From: Polytrichum commune
Lineage: Eukaryota > Streptophyta > Polytrichopsida > Polytrichales > Polytrichaceae
Direction: 5' to 3'
Assembly: GCA_950295325.1 (NCBI GenBank)
Contig: OX485803.1
Location: forward strand, 58,979,554-59,039,553
Length of the DNA: 60,000 nt
The notes under the pieces are model-generated. The model was not told the origin of the DNA. It made no database searches and worked only from the letters and a program-made list of their open reading frames with translations. Made by a program: the position numbers and the translations under genes. This document shows positions 1 through 12,004 of this stretch, piece after piece (the first letter of the stretch is position 1; each line of letters starts with the position of its first letter).

Positions 1-1780
1 GTCCATCTGTAGGTTAACCTATAATTGCTCACCTCAATGCTACTCCTTGGCTACGACAATTGTCAAAACTCTTATGAGGGTAATCAATCACAAGTTGCCA
101 ACACATAAACTTTAACTTTGTTCGCCTTAAAAAAATATAGATCTCATGTATGTCGGTATTACACTCGGGAGTGCACTCATTGTCAGAATTGGGAACCATG
201 TGCGTGCATGACCATGAAATTAATACCCCTAATATACAAAATATCTCCCTTCAAAAAAGATACATGTACATATATATAGCTAGAATACTTTAAGTTGTTT
301 ATCATTGTTGAAATCATCGAACACTCATTTATCCATTGGATGTAACTCATACAAATTTGTTTCTACAAATATAAGTCATTGTGGTTAATGCAATGATGGT
401 CCTAAAACTACCCTTTAATGATCAATCAAATTATAGGTCCACATTGTCTGATTCTTATTTTGATACCAACATTATCATGTTTCCATATTGGAAGGTTGGT
501 TAAAGATGTCAATTGGTTGTTGATACTCAATCCCCCTATTGCTAATTTTGTTGTGCATCCTATAGAACCTTCCCAAATACCAAGTCTTGGTGGTAAATGT
601 ATTGGCTAACTTGTCTCTTTCCCTCTTTTCTTGACTGCTTCAACTACTCATGAAGAGATAAATGATACCGCACAATCACATCCCAATTTCGATGAAAAAT
701 CATTATCCTTGGCTCTAGATAGTCGAATGTTAGGTTTGACAAACAACATACCACAATTAATTCTAATGAGCCTATCCTTGGACAAATGTGAGTCACACCT
801 TGATAATAAGATTGGGGGTTGCAAGAGTCGGTAACCTTAACAAGACATATACAAATCTCGCTCTCATATTCAGTATGAACAAAAGTAGGCGATGGTTGTC
901 ATTGAAAAACACCAACTCACTTAGTTTAACCGAAATACAATGTAAATAATAATGCAGAAGCAAAGGTAAGGCAATGGCCATAAACTATTGATGTTGAAGA
1001 TTAATCATGGGCATCATAAACCGACGCCCAAATGATGACGCTATAACACCCCCCAAAACACCACAGTTTGCAACAACAATCTTATTACCGGAAAAACGAA
1101 ACAACCACAATAATAATAATACTAATAATAAAAACCCCACCTACGAGCTCCATCCTCACTCCACCTGCAAGCTCCACATTGAAAAACTTGTAGGGATTCC
1201 AAAGAGTGGTCTTCCTCCTATTGTCCTAAACCTTAAATTTCATAATTGAATGTGGTTCACATATCGGATGAAATATTCATTTGGACCTCTTGTAAATGAC
1301 CCACTTCAGTATAACCGACTATGGACCTACCAAGTAGAAAGGCAACTAGAATTATATGATTGATATGCCTAGTATATCTACAAAGATAGAATAAATAATA
1401 CATGTACCTTGTGTATATTTTATAACCCCCGGTATAATCAGTACCCCTTTTGTACACCCACGTGGGTCCATACTTTTAGCAATGGGTGCACCCCCCGAGG
1501 CATTACATGACCATGGTGAGCTTGTTAAATGGACATGAATGCGTCACCTTGACTCTTGATACCATTTAGCCATGATCTCACATAATGGCACCATATTTTG
1601 GTGAGACCATAATATATATAGCCGGCCGCTCTAACTCGGACTTTGTGTGTGTTATGGAAACTCCTCCATCATGGATTGATGAAGGGTAGGCTCTTTCTAT
1701 GCTCTAGCTAGGCTGATGCATCCAACCGGACATCAATGGAATGTTTGGAAGTCGTGTCGTACCATTTCTCATTTCAATTA
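1..1780. other. AT-rich spacer, no gene seen
   Basis: Only short open frames without recognisable motifs occur here. There is a small AAT/AAC-rich patch near 1107-1135. I see no exon structure, RNA gene or transposon end before the Tigger left end at 1781. Confidence 0.5.
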
Positions 1781-3065
1781 CAGTCTAACCTTGATAATGT
1801 CACACCATCCGTTTCACCAAAAAGAGTGATATAAACAAGGTGTGACATATTTGATAATGTCACGTTTTGAAGATTTGTGCATAATGTGATATTATCAAAA
1901 AATAGGTAGAAAATCAAAATAAGATTACAATGTAAAAAAGAAAATAACAAATACGAGACTTCACTGTTTTTGAATGTAAAATCTAATTCAAAATTGTGAA
2001 TAACAACAAGAGCACATCATAATGTGTCATTGAGATCAGGTAAAGACCTCTCACTAGAGACAAAGAAGTTTCTAATGTCACATTGTTTTGTTGATGTTAA
2101 ATGTGCAACACCAATTCTAATGAGTTTGTCATGGATTTTTTTCCATTCCTAACAACTCCAGAGTGTTGAAAATCTGAGAACCTTGGCAAGCCATAAAATT
2201 CAAAACATCTTTAGCATATTTTTGTGCATCGCTTAGCTTCACTCCTTTAGACTCATCATCACTTCTATCAACAATCAATGGGTCTACTTCCATGGAATCA
2301 AGAACATGTTTGCCATCTTGCACTAATTGCACAAGCTCCTCAGTAGAATATTCCACCTCAAAATCATCTTCACCTTCCATGTTTATGTACTCCAAAGGAC
2401 AAAGCTTTTCTATAGGCTTGCCTTCGACATCCAAACCCAAATTCAATGCGGCGATGAGATTGCCCAATTCCAAAGTTGCTTCCTCCATTTTGGACTTCAA
2501 ACGTTCATCAAAATTATTGATATCTGCATTCCACTCTGTAGGCAATATGGCGGACTTTCTCGAACAATTTCTAATGGTTTGATCATCTAATTCATGCCAT
2601 GCCGCCACACACCATAGCATAGCTTGAAATAGATCAACATTCAGTTTCCCCTAATCTCCATTTGAGTTGTTATCAATTTGTTGCAAAGTCTAGGCAACAA
2701 GCTTGCGCTTATAGCACATTTTGAATGTTGCAATCACTCCTTGATCCAAAGGCTGAACAACTGAAGTCACATTTGGTGGAAGGAACAAGATAGTGATATG
2801 GGAGAGTACAAAAGCATTAAACCCATCTATAACTTTCTTGACTATCTATCTATCTACAATCTGTCCATCCAACCATCACATACAATCCATCCATACTTGG
2901 TATTATCACATTTACACTACGGATTTTGGAAAAAAATAGTGACATTACCAAGGGTGATAGGGATAATAACGAGGGAGTTTTACACTATGAAAATTGGTTT
3001 CAAACTTTTAGGTGACAATATCAAGGTGTTTTATTAACAAGGGTGACATTATCAAGGTTAGACTG
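1781..3065 (-). mobile_element. pogo/Tigger-type DNA transposon relic
   Basis: The left end CAGTCTAACCTTGATAATGT begins at 1781. Its exact inverse complement ends at 3065, and the match runs about 23 bp. Both ends are flanked by TA (1779-1780 and 3066-3067), the target duplication of the Tc1/mariner-pogo superfamily. The inside carries the C-terminal part of a Tigger transposase on the minus strand. At 1,285 bp it is too short for a complete transposase gene, so it is an internally deleted, non-autonomous copy. Confidence 0.8.
2129..2800 (-). pseudogene. Tigger/jerky-like transposase, C-terminal remnant
   Basis: Read on the minus strand, the frame starts near 2800 with the block LPPNVTSVVQPLDQGVIATF, the hallmark of DDE_1 (Tigger/CENP-B-like) transposases. 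A stop follows after KRKLVA, and a second stop shortly after it. The frame then continues as an open 163-codon stretch (2620-2129) with AWHELDDQTIRNCSRKSAI, matching the usual 'AW..V...TI.NCF.KAG' segment after the catalytic domain. An acidic tail ends the frame. The catalytic aspartates upstream are absent because the element's right end follows directly. The family call is firm; function is lost. Confidence 0.8.
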
Positions 3066-3815
3066 TATTGTTCTCCCTCTTTAGTATGACACGTTTGGGA
3101 AACACAAAAAAAGCCATATTATCTAGGTGTCATCTTCTCATTAATATGACAAATGGCCTAAGTTTGTCGAATATTGAGGGAATACGAAAACATAAGTAAC
3201 ATGAGCTTAAAAATATATACAATCAGTTTAAGCAATATACACGGGATGAATTAATAACTTATTACTCCAAACTAATACAAATATTTTCAATAACTCTTGA
3301 AATAGGAGCCTAAAGATCTTTGTGTTGCCTACCTAAGTTAGCAACTGTCATCTTATCTATTCTCCCTACTAACTTTTCATTAACACCAAAATATAAAGAG
3401 TTCTCTAATAAGAAAGTAGACAACAATGATGCATGACGTTTAGCATCAAGATACTGGTGGTATTATATCACCCGTGTTCAAAGCAACACAGTAGGCAGGA
3501 GGCCACTCTAACCCTGACCATGTCCATTCTACACTAGTAACCCTACTTAGCATTAAGTTCCTAATGATAAGTGAAGTCCCCAAGTAGTTCCTGAGTGAAA
3601 ATGGATGTATTTTCAATATACGTAACATAGATGAAAGGAATTTTAGCATTAACTACCTCTTTAGTATGACCAATGAAGATTCTAAATGTCGCATTATCGA
3701 GTGTTGTGCATATAAAAGAGGGCTCATTGAACTAAAAAGTTTGTCTCGCAAAAATATGTTGTAATATCAAGGGTGTTGTATAAACGAGTGTCGTATTAAC
3801 GAGGTTAGACTGCAA
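3066..3815. repeat. Tigger-related fragment with a second TIR-like end
   Basis: The segment after the Tigger element keeps its style: TTAGTATGAC and ATGTCGCATTATC blocks near 3090 and 3660. It ends at about 3790-3813 with ATTAACGAGGTTAGACTGCA, a diverged version of the right end at 3043-3067. It may be a second truncated copy or an older, larger element. Confidence 0.4.
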
Positions 3816-5240
3816 TCTATAAATGTATCATTTGGACTACTAAGTAACTTGCTACATTTTCACCTTCGTAAATGGACAAGGTTCCCTAAACACTGTGAAA
3901 CTCTAGCCTACTTGCAAAACACGGGTATTGTAGTGCCATGGCCAACTTCAACGTGTTTAATCCGACCCCAAGGTGAATGCGCCACGTGTCACATAACTAT
4001 TGATTGAAACCCACGATTAAGCTGATTTGTCACACAAATTAATCGCACTTTGACATGTGATGTGTTGACCCTATCATATGGTCATTGGTGCTTTATTATT
4101 ACTACTACTAGGATACAAACTAAGTTGGATAAAGGTAGAGCCTCCAAAGAGACAAGATGCAGAGCCAACCTCGACATTCCCTTGTTTCAATCCTTGTTTT
4201 TTGGGGGGTGATTAAGTTAGTATAAAGCATGCACACATCTTGTGTCTTTGCATGCTCCCATTGAGCAAAATTGACAATGGTTCATTGGCGCTAAGTTAAG
4301 TAGTCACATTTTCTTGATTGGACATGGGAGTTGCAGTGGTACCTAGAGTAGACGTACCTTTAAGTGAACGCTTTTCTACTTAGTTTGAAGCACTCTTGTC
4401 GGAGATCTTCACCACTTAAAATTTTGAGGTACTTGCAAATGTCCAGTACAAACTTGGAGTTTGGGAGAATATGTTTACGGTTTTTTAAACACGAGATCTT
4501 TGCTGCCCATGAATTGGTTCTTTAGCCCCCCCCCCTTCTCTACCCCACCACCCCCATGGGTCATATGTTCTATGTAGTTAACACGAGGGAGGAAAGATTA
4601 TGTGATAGTTTGGGAAAGAAAGAAAACACTCGTTATGACTTTGAATAACTTTTTTCCTTGTCGAACCTCAAAATTATGAAATTTAAGATGACAATCTTTC
4701 TCGAGTCATCGCAATGCATAAAGTGTGAGTTTTAAATGAGCGAATCCCAATGCTCTCCCTCCACTGGTCAAAATCTTATGTGGAGTTGGGATTGCCGACA
4801 ATAGAACCACAAATAGTTTTGTACCCATGTCAAAATTTGAATAGAAAATTAGCATGGACCACGTTTATTGCTTTTTAAAGCAAAATCAATGTGGATGGTT
4901 ATCTTATTTTGTGCTATTTTTGTCCTATAATAGATACTCAATGTGTTGGTCGAAAGTATTCATCAAGACTTTGGAAAGGACCTTGGGCCCACGCTCGTTA
5001 TTTCCACCCACACTAGAAAATTAGTGTGGCCCACGCTAATTGGTTCCAACCACACTAGTAGGACTAGTTTAGTGGAGGTCCCGGAATATAGTTTCCACTT
5101 GGTGACCGGGCAGGGGGAAAGCTCCCACGACGGTTCCCATGCGCTGGCCGGGACCCCGACGCAATCCTGCTGTCGCCTGCCTCGTCACCACAGCCAGCTA
5201 GCGAGGAATCAAGGAATTAAAAAAACCACCTGGCTAGATC
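3816..5240. other. spacer upstream of the AWPM-19 gene; contains a dispersed repeat
   Basis: No gene is seen. Around 4840-5070 there are blocks (TTTTGTGCTATTTTTGTCC; GTGTGGCCCACGCTAATT) that recur near 42,555-42,745, so this is a copy of a dispersed repeat. A GCCACGTGTCA G-box-like word lies near 3980, probably too far from the gene to assign. Confidence 0.4.
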
Positions 5241-5249
5241 CAGCCCCGT

Positions 5250-5394
5250 CCACGTAGGCTTTCCATGCAGGAATAACCCATGGGAGGGCTCCACGTCTCC
5301 CTGTGTCACTGCCCTCTATGGGAAAGACGGCGGCTTCCTTCCCTGCCAAGACTCATCTCCAAGTGGCATCCGATCCTCGTCCGGCGGTATAATT
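5250..5394 (+). promoter_or_regulatory. putative promoter of the AWPM-19 gene
   Basis: A TATAATT box sits at 5388-5394. About 100-140 bp upstream are two CCACGT cores (ACGT at 5252-5255 and 5293-5296), with an RY-type CATGCA word between them (5264-5269). ACGT-core ABREs plus RY motifs are typical of ABA/maturation-controlled promoters, which fits the family. This is motif evidence only. Confidence 0.4.
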
Positions 5395-5419
5395 GCTCGC
5401 ACCTGCTGCTTACTTCGAT

Positions 5420-6275
5420 TCATTTCTCCATCGATCGCCTCTGAACGCCCGGCCCTAGCCTCTGCTCTGATCCAAGCCTTCGGACAGACGCCGCTTACGA
5501 AATCCTTCTCGATCGCAACAGCTGGTCCATCGAGGCGGGTGCAGTCTCCAGTTTTGAGAGACTTTTGAGCTCAGATCCAGCTCCGGAGGTGTGTCTCTCT
5601 CACATCTTGCCTTACTATATGTTGATGGGTGGGTTTGGGTAGGCTCTTCAGAGGCCAAGCAACTCAACTCATTTCCTCCTGCTGTTAGTAGTCTACTTGT
5701 GGCAGTAAGTAAATTTGAGCTTCGTCGATTAGGCCGAGACTCAGAGGTAGACTCTCGAGGTTCTACAGGGTTAGTTGTCGCTGTGATACTGGGCTGGGCT
5801 TTTGTAGTGCAAGTGTGAGGTTAACCATTTTGTTTCAAGGGAGTTGTTGCAAAATTTTACAAGGGTGTCGGTGAGGCATTTTGAAGAATTCTGTTGTTGG
5901 TTTCCCTCTCTTGGGCGCTGTCGGTGTTTGGGTTGCATTTTGAGGATTTGGCAAGAAGTGAGTTCGTCCCCTGAAGTTCGTCGAACGACATGTTGGTGAA
6001 TTTTGAGAAGTATTGTCATGTGTGAGTTAATGCAAAGAGTATTTTATCTTGGAAGAGTATACAGGTCCAGAGTGGATGTCAGAACGACAGTGATCACGCA
6101 GCGTGGTCGAGGATTATTGTTGTTACTCGCTACTATGAGGTTGACTTCGTAACCTCTACACACACGTATTTAGTCTTGTTGACGTGAATTTTCCTTCTGC
6201 TTGTTGCAGGCGGTGTTGCAGCTTCGAGTTACTGGAAGAAAAGTCTGTGGGAGTTCGAGAGGAGTGTGATCTGCA
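5420..6275 (+). other. 5'UTR of the AWPM-19 gene with a leader intron
   Basis: The transcript probably starts about 25-30 nt after the TATA box. A donor (CTCCGGAG/GTGTGT) after 5588 and an acceptor (TTGTTGCAG/GCGG) before 6210 define a likely 621-bp leader intron. Translation starts 66 nt into the second exon. Confidence 0.5.
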
Positions 6276-7574
6276 ATGGCTTTCGGGATCGGAAGGGGGG
6301 TGTCAACCCCACTGTTGGTGATCAATTTCATCTTGTACCTCATAGCTGCTTGTTTGGCAGGATGGGCGTTGAACAGACAGCTTGACAACAGCGCTGTCGG
6401 TAAGTGCCATGCTGAGAAACCCTTTCAACTCTTTCATTTTAGGCCGATGAGCTAAGTGTCCATCTAGTTGTCTTTGGTCCATTTAGCTGCTTGCAAACCC
6501 CCTTTTTCTGAGCACTGTTTGTTTTTTTTTTCTCCCTACAGTATATATGTTGGAACATCTAATTTCAGCCTTTGTCTGCAAAGATCATGTTTGGCTTGCT
6601 GTTGTTGCTTCGAAGGCGGTGAACAAGAGTATGACTAACTAGTTGCATGTTAATCCTCGGGTTGTGCTGTGCAGGCAACAGCGTCACTTCAACCTTCTTG
6701 CCTATCGCACTCATCGCCAGCATGGTGGGTTTGGCCTCTGTGTTTGCTGGAACCCATCACATGCGTATCTGGCGTGGGGATAGCTTGTCTGCAGCTGCTG
6801 CGACCTCGTTGATTGCATGGCTCCTTACCCTTCTCGCCATGGGTCTTGCCGCTAAGGAGATTCACACCGGTGGTTACCGTCCCAAGCGGCTGGTAAGAAC
6901 GTCTTTACCACCACCTTGCTAGTACCTACATAGACTGTTCCTGAAGTGTCATAATAAATATATACCTTTTCTTGACATGTCCCTTATCTTGTGTTTCAAG
7001 AGCTTCGATAAGTTTTTCGGGTTTACAAAGTTTCCCAGTGAAATTTGTTTGGGTGCACTTTTCTCATCACCCGTTGCAGATTCCTGCGTAGATACAATTA
7101 CCATTACCTTTTCTCGAAATTGTTCCCGTATTTCAAGAGCTTTAATGAATTTTGCGGGTTTACAAAGTACCTGAGTGAGATTTGTTTTTGGTTCACCTTC
7201 CTCGTTACCGCTTGCGAATTTCTACAGGCTGTTTTTCTTGTCACAGTTACTGTTTCCCTTGAGACTCGTTGCTCAAGTCGCTTGATTTGATTTTTCCGAT
7301 CTTTGATGATTATTCGGGTTTTATCAAAGTATGTAGTGAATGAGGTGCGTTTTGGTGCAGAGCTTTGGGTTAACATTTTTAACACTGGCTACTTGGTATG
7401 GTTTTGCAGAAAACTTTGGAGGCTTTTATGATCATCTTGTCCTTGTTCGAACTCCTGTATCTACTATCCATTCATGGCGGCTACGCCATGGGTGGAAATA
7501 ACACAGGCTACGCCGGCGACAGGGCAGGTCCGAAAGGAGCAACTTACGGCACTCCTGCTGCCACAGCTGTGTAA
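6276..7574 (+). CDS. AWPM-19 / PM19-like plasma-membrane protein
   Basis: Three coding exons, 6276-6399, 6675-6892 and 7410-7574, join in frame with GT-AG borders to give 168 residues. The protein has four hydrophobic segments (about residues 9-30, 45-65, 78-100 and 117-137). It shows the family blocks GNSVTSTFLPIALIASMVG, HHMRIWRGDSLSAAAATSLI and KTLEAFMIILS. AWPM-19 proteins are small four-helix plasma-membrane proteins induced by ABA, drying and freezing; rice PM1 is reported to move ABA. The Gly/Thr-rich tail (GGNNTGYAGDRAGPKG) is cytosolic or apoplastic by inference. The loop after the first helix is short, lacking the roughly 20-residue insert I associate with many angiosperm members. 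Intron 2 holds a three-copy tandem repeat. The start is the first ATG after the leader intron and directly precedes the first helix. Confidence 0.92.
6998..7370 (+). repeat. three-copy tandem repeat inside AWPM-19 intron 2
   Basis: The block CAAGAGCTT..G..TTT..CGGGTTTACAAAGT..C..AGTGA.ATTTGTTT occurs at about 7000 and again at about 7135. A third, more diverged copy (TTATTCGGGTTTTATCAAAG and on) follows at about 7309. Spacing is about 135 and then 175 bp. Each copy ends in a CTTTT/CACC stretch resembling a polypyrimidine tract. Confidence 0.6.
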
Positions 7575-7751
7575 AAGAAAGTTCCAATTGTTTCCAATAT
7601 GAGTGCTTTGGAAGATCCATATGCATAGACACAATTATATTTGAAAATTCTCTTCCCAGCTACGAAGTTCCGGGTCTAGGAGATCTGTACATAAAAGCCA
7701 GAGCAGCTGTTTTTCATTGTACCATGATAGACACATACGTATGTATACAGG

Positions 7752-7757
7752 AATAAA
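7752..7757 (+). terminator. AATAAA polyadenylation signal, AWPM-19 gene
   Basis: An exact AATAAA lies 178 nt after the stop codon, a normal distance for a plant 3'UTR. Confidence 0.4.
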
Positions 7758-7779
7758 CGAGTTGTCTCTCGAAGCTTCC

Positions 7780-10526
7780 GCTTCAGCGTCTTGTATAATC
7801 CATTTGGAATTCTTTAATGTTCTGCCACTGGCAATTTTTCTTCGACTCGCCTGTGTTCATGCTTTCACATCATTTCGGCTGTGTAGAGCCTTCAGTATCC
7901 CAAACATTTCTGGTTACTATGCTAGTTCCTTGTCAGTTGTCAACTTTTACCAAGTGTGGGGACAAATGACAAATGTCTAGCTAGTTATGTCTCTTTTGTA
8001 ATTGATTCCTATGAATGCTCAGACATTTACCGAAAATATGAAAGTCTCTACTTATTTTGAACCTCAAGTGTCAATTCATCTGAGACTGCGAGTTGACGGT
8101 AGAAATACAAAATTTTCAGGGAAAAAGTATGGGCTTTTAATATTTGACATGTTTTATAAGATTGATGGTGACCTAATCAATTTCATCGAGCAGAACGTCA
8201 CAATTACGTTGTTATTGACTTGTCTTTGAGCACTGTGCACACTGTAAATGACACTTTTAATGGGCTGCCCTGATTATGCAAAGTAACCATTCAATATTGC
8301 TCGTCTTACTAAGGTTGTTACTATGCAGCTTGAGCCCTACAATCCAGCCCCTATGAAATCTATGTGAGCAACGAAATCTAAATGGAAAGGTAACTAATTG
8401 CCCTTCTAAAAGTGTAACAAAGTCTATCACAAATTACCACAAATGATTTTGCCATGCTATTTATCTCTTCTACATTCCTTGTGCAGTTGGATGTCACTTC
8501 ATGTATAACTTCCTAACTTGTGGGCGGATGTAATATGCATTAGCCTTATGAATGTTTCCCAAAGCACTGGACAATGCAGACATACTTAGGTTGTGAAAGA
8601 ACCATTTGTAACTCGAGTTGAAATGGTGCTACCAAATCTATAAAGTGTGCTTTGAAACTTAATAAGTTCACTGATATTTCTGTAGGCCTCTTGATGAACG
8701 AGTCTGTGAAATTCTCCTCATCCATTCATTTTTTGCTTAAGCGTACTGCTTGCGGATGTGTGTGCATTCTCCAACCGGTCTGAGTATCCAAATCTGCATT
8801 TGGGGGAAAAATTCTTAAAATTTCATGGTATCTTCTCAAAATTACATGGGAAAGAATTTATACATCCCAGTGCCCTAAACTATTTAAGGTAAAGCAATCA
8901 CCTGTAGGTGAGAATCTGAGTGCATACAAGGTCATAGTTTCTCTCATTGTGTGGAGTATTTGTGGTGGAATATGGGCTCAAATTCTTGGGGAAAATGGAT
9001 GGCTGCATCCCACTTTACACATTTCGAATGTGGGTATGGCCAATGGGTGGGAGCAATCTCTAACATCTTTTCCAATATAACGACCACTTTTTATCCATAT
9101 CAAATACTTATGGATATGTATTATGGACATACTATTGCTATGCCTCATGCTCACCTATGCAAGAGAATAATATGGCAAAGGCTGAGAATAAACATGTTGC
9201 GAATCTTGTGATTTGGAAAAAAAAACAAAACAAAAAAGAGCACGTTGTAGTGTCGCGGTAAGGTCCTTATGGAGCATGGCATCTCTTGTATTTAAAAAGG
9301 GTGAGGTAGCATGAGGCCTAGCAATGCTATGGAATAGGTACCCAATGGGTTGTAGTTATTTGTTGAATCCTTGGATCAAGTTATTGTTCTCCCACTCTAT
9401 TAGGACACATTTGGTTGCACAAGAAAGTCTCATATTATTTGAATGTGGTATTCTTGTTAATGACATTTTGGCCTTAATTTTCGTACTATTGAGGTTTCTC
9501 AAGAAAATTGGCCTATTTTAATGTAAAACATCATAATAAAGATACATAAGTATGAAATATACTCACAACGTTCCCCAACGTCCCCAATGCTTATAACACT
9601 TCCTAAGGTCTTTCAATGCTTACAACATTCCCTAAGGTTCCATTGATTATTCCGAAGTACTAACCACATATGAACCTCGAAATACATTTGGGACCCACCA
9701 CTTATGCACATTAATTACCTCTATTATATGATACATTGGACCTAGAAAATGTCGCATTATGAGCCCCGCAGGTAGTATGGAGGTAAGCAACCCTAGAAAG
9801 TTTGGTCAATGGGAAATGTGGCGTATAGTGGAGTGCAGCAAAATGGAGATAAGACTGCATTTATTGGAGGTTGAGAACTCAGCTAATGACACATGTCCAA
9901 ATTACCTCAAAATCTTGGGCTCGTTATTCCGGTGAAACCTCGGCCTGTTACGTAGTCGCCATGTGTCTGCACGATGTCTGTGAAGTGTTGCTGCGAGAGG
10001 ATCTGTGAAGGATGTGTGTGTGAGATTTCTAATGCGACCTTAAAACTCGAGGCAACCCAGGATACTGATTTTGAGTTTGCATCTGTATAAATTGGCTCTA
10101 TTAGCAGGGAGCATCTCCCAAATCCGGCTGTTCATTCCCTCCCCATCTTCACGGCTCTGCAAAGTGCATTCTTCCACGTTGTGCTCCAACGCAATTCATG
10201 TGCGCTCATCCTTTTCCCTTGGCGATGTTGTATGTGTGTTGTTCATTTTCCTCTCTTGCCAATGTAGTGTGGTCTCTTCTGTCGCCCATTTCTGGCCATC
10301 TTGTCTTCTCATCATTTTTCCATCTTCACCATCTGGAGATGGTTTGTAGTGGCGCTGATCTTGCACGTGTGCTTGTAGCTCAAACGTGATCTTCCCTCTT
10401 CGTTGGTATTTTTATTACCTTGTGATCCTTTCTGCTTGCCGGCCGTCTTGGTGTCCCCGGGGTCCCTTCTTTTTGGTTTCCCAGGTTTCAGACAATGGCA
10501 GGATGCATTGGAGGCAAATTTAAGTA
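7780..10526. other. spacer with a diverged Tigger-like fragment
   Basis: No exon-like structure is recognised. Between about 9390 and 9880, words such as TTCTCCCACTCTATTAGGACAC, AATGTCGCATTATGAG and GAGATAAGACTGCA resemble the Tigger family at 1781-3815. The frames at 10,071-10,389 show no family motif. Confidence 0.4.
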
Positions 10527-11158
10527 CAGTAATCTCCTGCTTAAGTACGCACCCCTTTAAGTACGCATCTTGGTTAAGTGCGCAAATTTTTTGTCAAAAA
10601 TTAGGGTTCATACTTTATTGTTTGAACATGTCATGTAGAGTGACTTGCTGGGAATGCATGAATTTTTTACGCTTGACATTCAATGTCAATTGTTAACGTT
10701 TCGTTGAAACGTCTCAAACAATCATTGTAGCTCATCATACATTTGTTCAGTTTCCGTTTGAACATCGGAACAAAGCAATTGGTCGTCGATGTTGAGGATA
10801 GTGTTGTGTAGAGCTTCAAAGCCTTTGAAGTCGGTAGCACTTTCAATTTCAACAATTGTCTCGATAGGTTGGATTTTGTTACAGCATGTTCTTCCAATTA
10901 TCCCTGATTTTCTGGATGGTGCCTTCACGGACTTCAAACTCTTGTCCCAGCGCCTGCCTGCTTGGCGCGTTCAACTTGCTCAACTTTGCAATGATTTCAC
11001 AGCGTTGGGCTTCGGTCAAGCAGGTGCTTCAGGTTTCACCCGTTGCGATTCATCGAATCAAAGGGTCTAGAAAGTGATATGAGTAAAGTACACACCTACC
11101 GACTAAGTGCGCACCAACAGCTCCACTTCAAAGTGCGTACTTAAGCGGGAGATTACTG
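10527..11158 (-). mobile_element. 632-bp pogo-type element (MITE-like)
   Basis: The left end CAGTAATCTCCTGCTTAAGT (10527) and the right end, inverse complement CAGTAATCTCCCGCTTAAGT (ending 11158), match except for one base and stay matched for about 25 bp. TA flanks both sides (10525-10526, 11159-11160). A direct TTAAGTACGCA/TTAAGTGCGCA subterminal repeat follows the left end. The minus-strand interior encodes a CENP-B-type DNA-binding domain relic. Confidence 0.85.
10722..11019 (-). pseudogene. pogo transposase N-terminal CENP-B-like HTH relic
   Basis: From 11019 down, the minus strand reads LTEAQRCEIIAKLSKLNAPS followed by RQALGQEFEVREGTIQKIRD and NWKNML, then a stop at 10879. This is the psq/CENP-B N-terminal helix-turn-helix pattern (helix, 'S...LA..F.V...TI..I...W'). 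A +/- frame change then leads into a second stretch (ESATDFKGFEALHNTI...TEQMYDEL) ending at 10722. The DDE catalytic region is absent. Upstream stops show there is no intact start. Confidence 0.7.
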
Positions 11159-12004
11159 TAGTACTAGATGTTATCTCTCGTTGATATTAGGTGTTGTCTC
11201 TCTTGGTGATGGATTTTACCCTGTCATAAGTACTCATTAAAGCGCAAGAGTCAAAATTGGGTCAAAATTGGGTCAAAATTGGCCCGCTCAATTCTGCTCA
11301 AAGCAAGAAGTATTTACTCCAAGGGAGGAGATTCCGTAGACATTCATAGTATGCAGACATCTGTAGGAACTTTATTCGCGACACTGAGAACTTAATTCTG
11401 GATGTTGGTAAGACCTAATCACACCTTGGTCAGCAAGTTGAACCTGAGAAATGTCTTTTGTAAAGCAGTGTGCGCAGGTCTTCGTGAAGCCTGCGAACAT
11501 GAAGTGGTGAACCTGAACCCTACTCTTTTTTGTAAATTTCGCTACCTATCTGGACAGGTTTCACATGTGTGATACATGCGACTTTGAGGAGGCTCGAGGT
11601 CGAGGTCAGCCTCACTGAGAAAATTTTATTTTAAAAATAATGGAGATATACACAGGAACTGCTTAAGAGAATATTAAGGTTGTTAAGAGACTTTTTTATT
11701 AGAGTGCTGTAGAATGCATCACTGAATCAATCCACAACAGAGTAACAATATTTTGTGAGGAAACAAGAATGCAGGACTATCGCTCTACTCCGTGCCGCTC
11801 TGTCTACGATCGGAAAGACTATACTTCGATCTGTGCATAATGACAATGTAGCGAAACTACTTCTAACAGAAAAGAGTGGATGGAAGAATACTTACATTTA
11901 ACCAAAAAACAATCTCTCAAGAAGTCACACCTAAGTACACTAATTATTGCCGCAGCAACGATATGACTAAGCCACTGCAGGAATTTGGACATAGTGTGGT
12001 TTCT
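11159..12004. other. spacer 3' of the AP2-like gene
   Basis: No gene is seen. An 11-bp unit (GTCAAAATTGG) is repeated three times exactly at 11,250-11,282. The part nearest 12,004 is presumably 3'UTR of the minus-strand gene. Confidence 0.5.
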
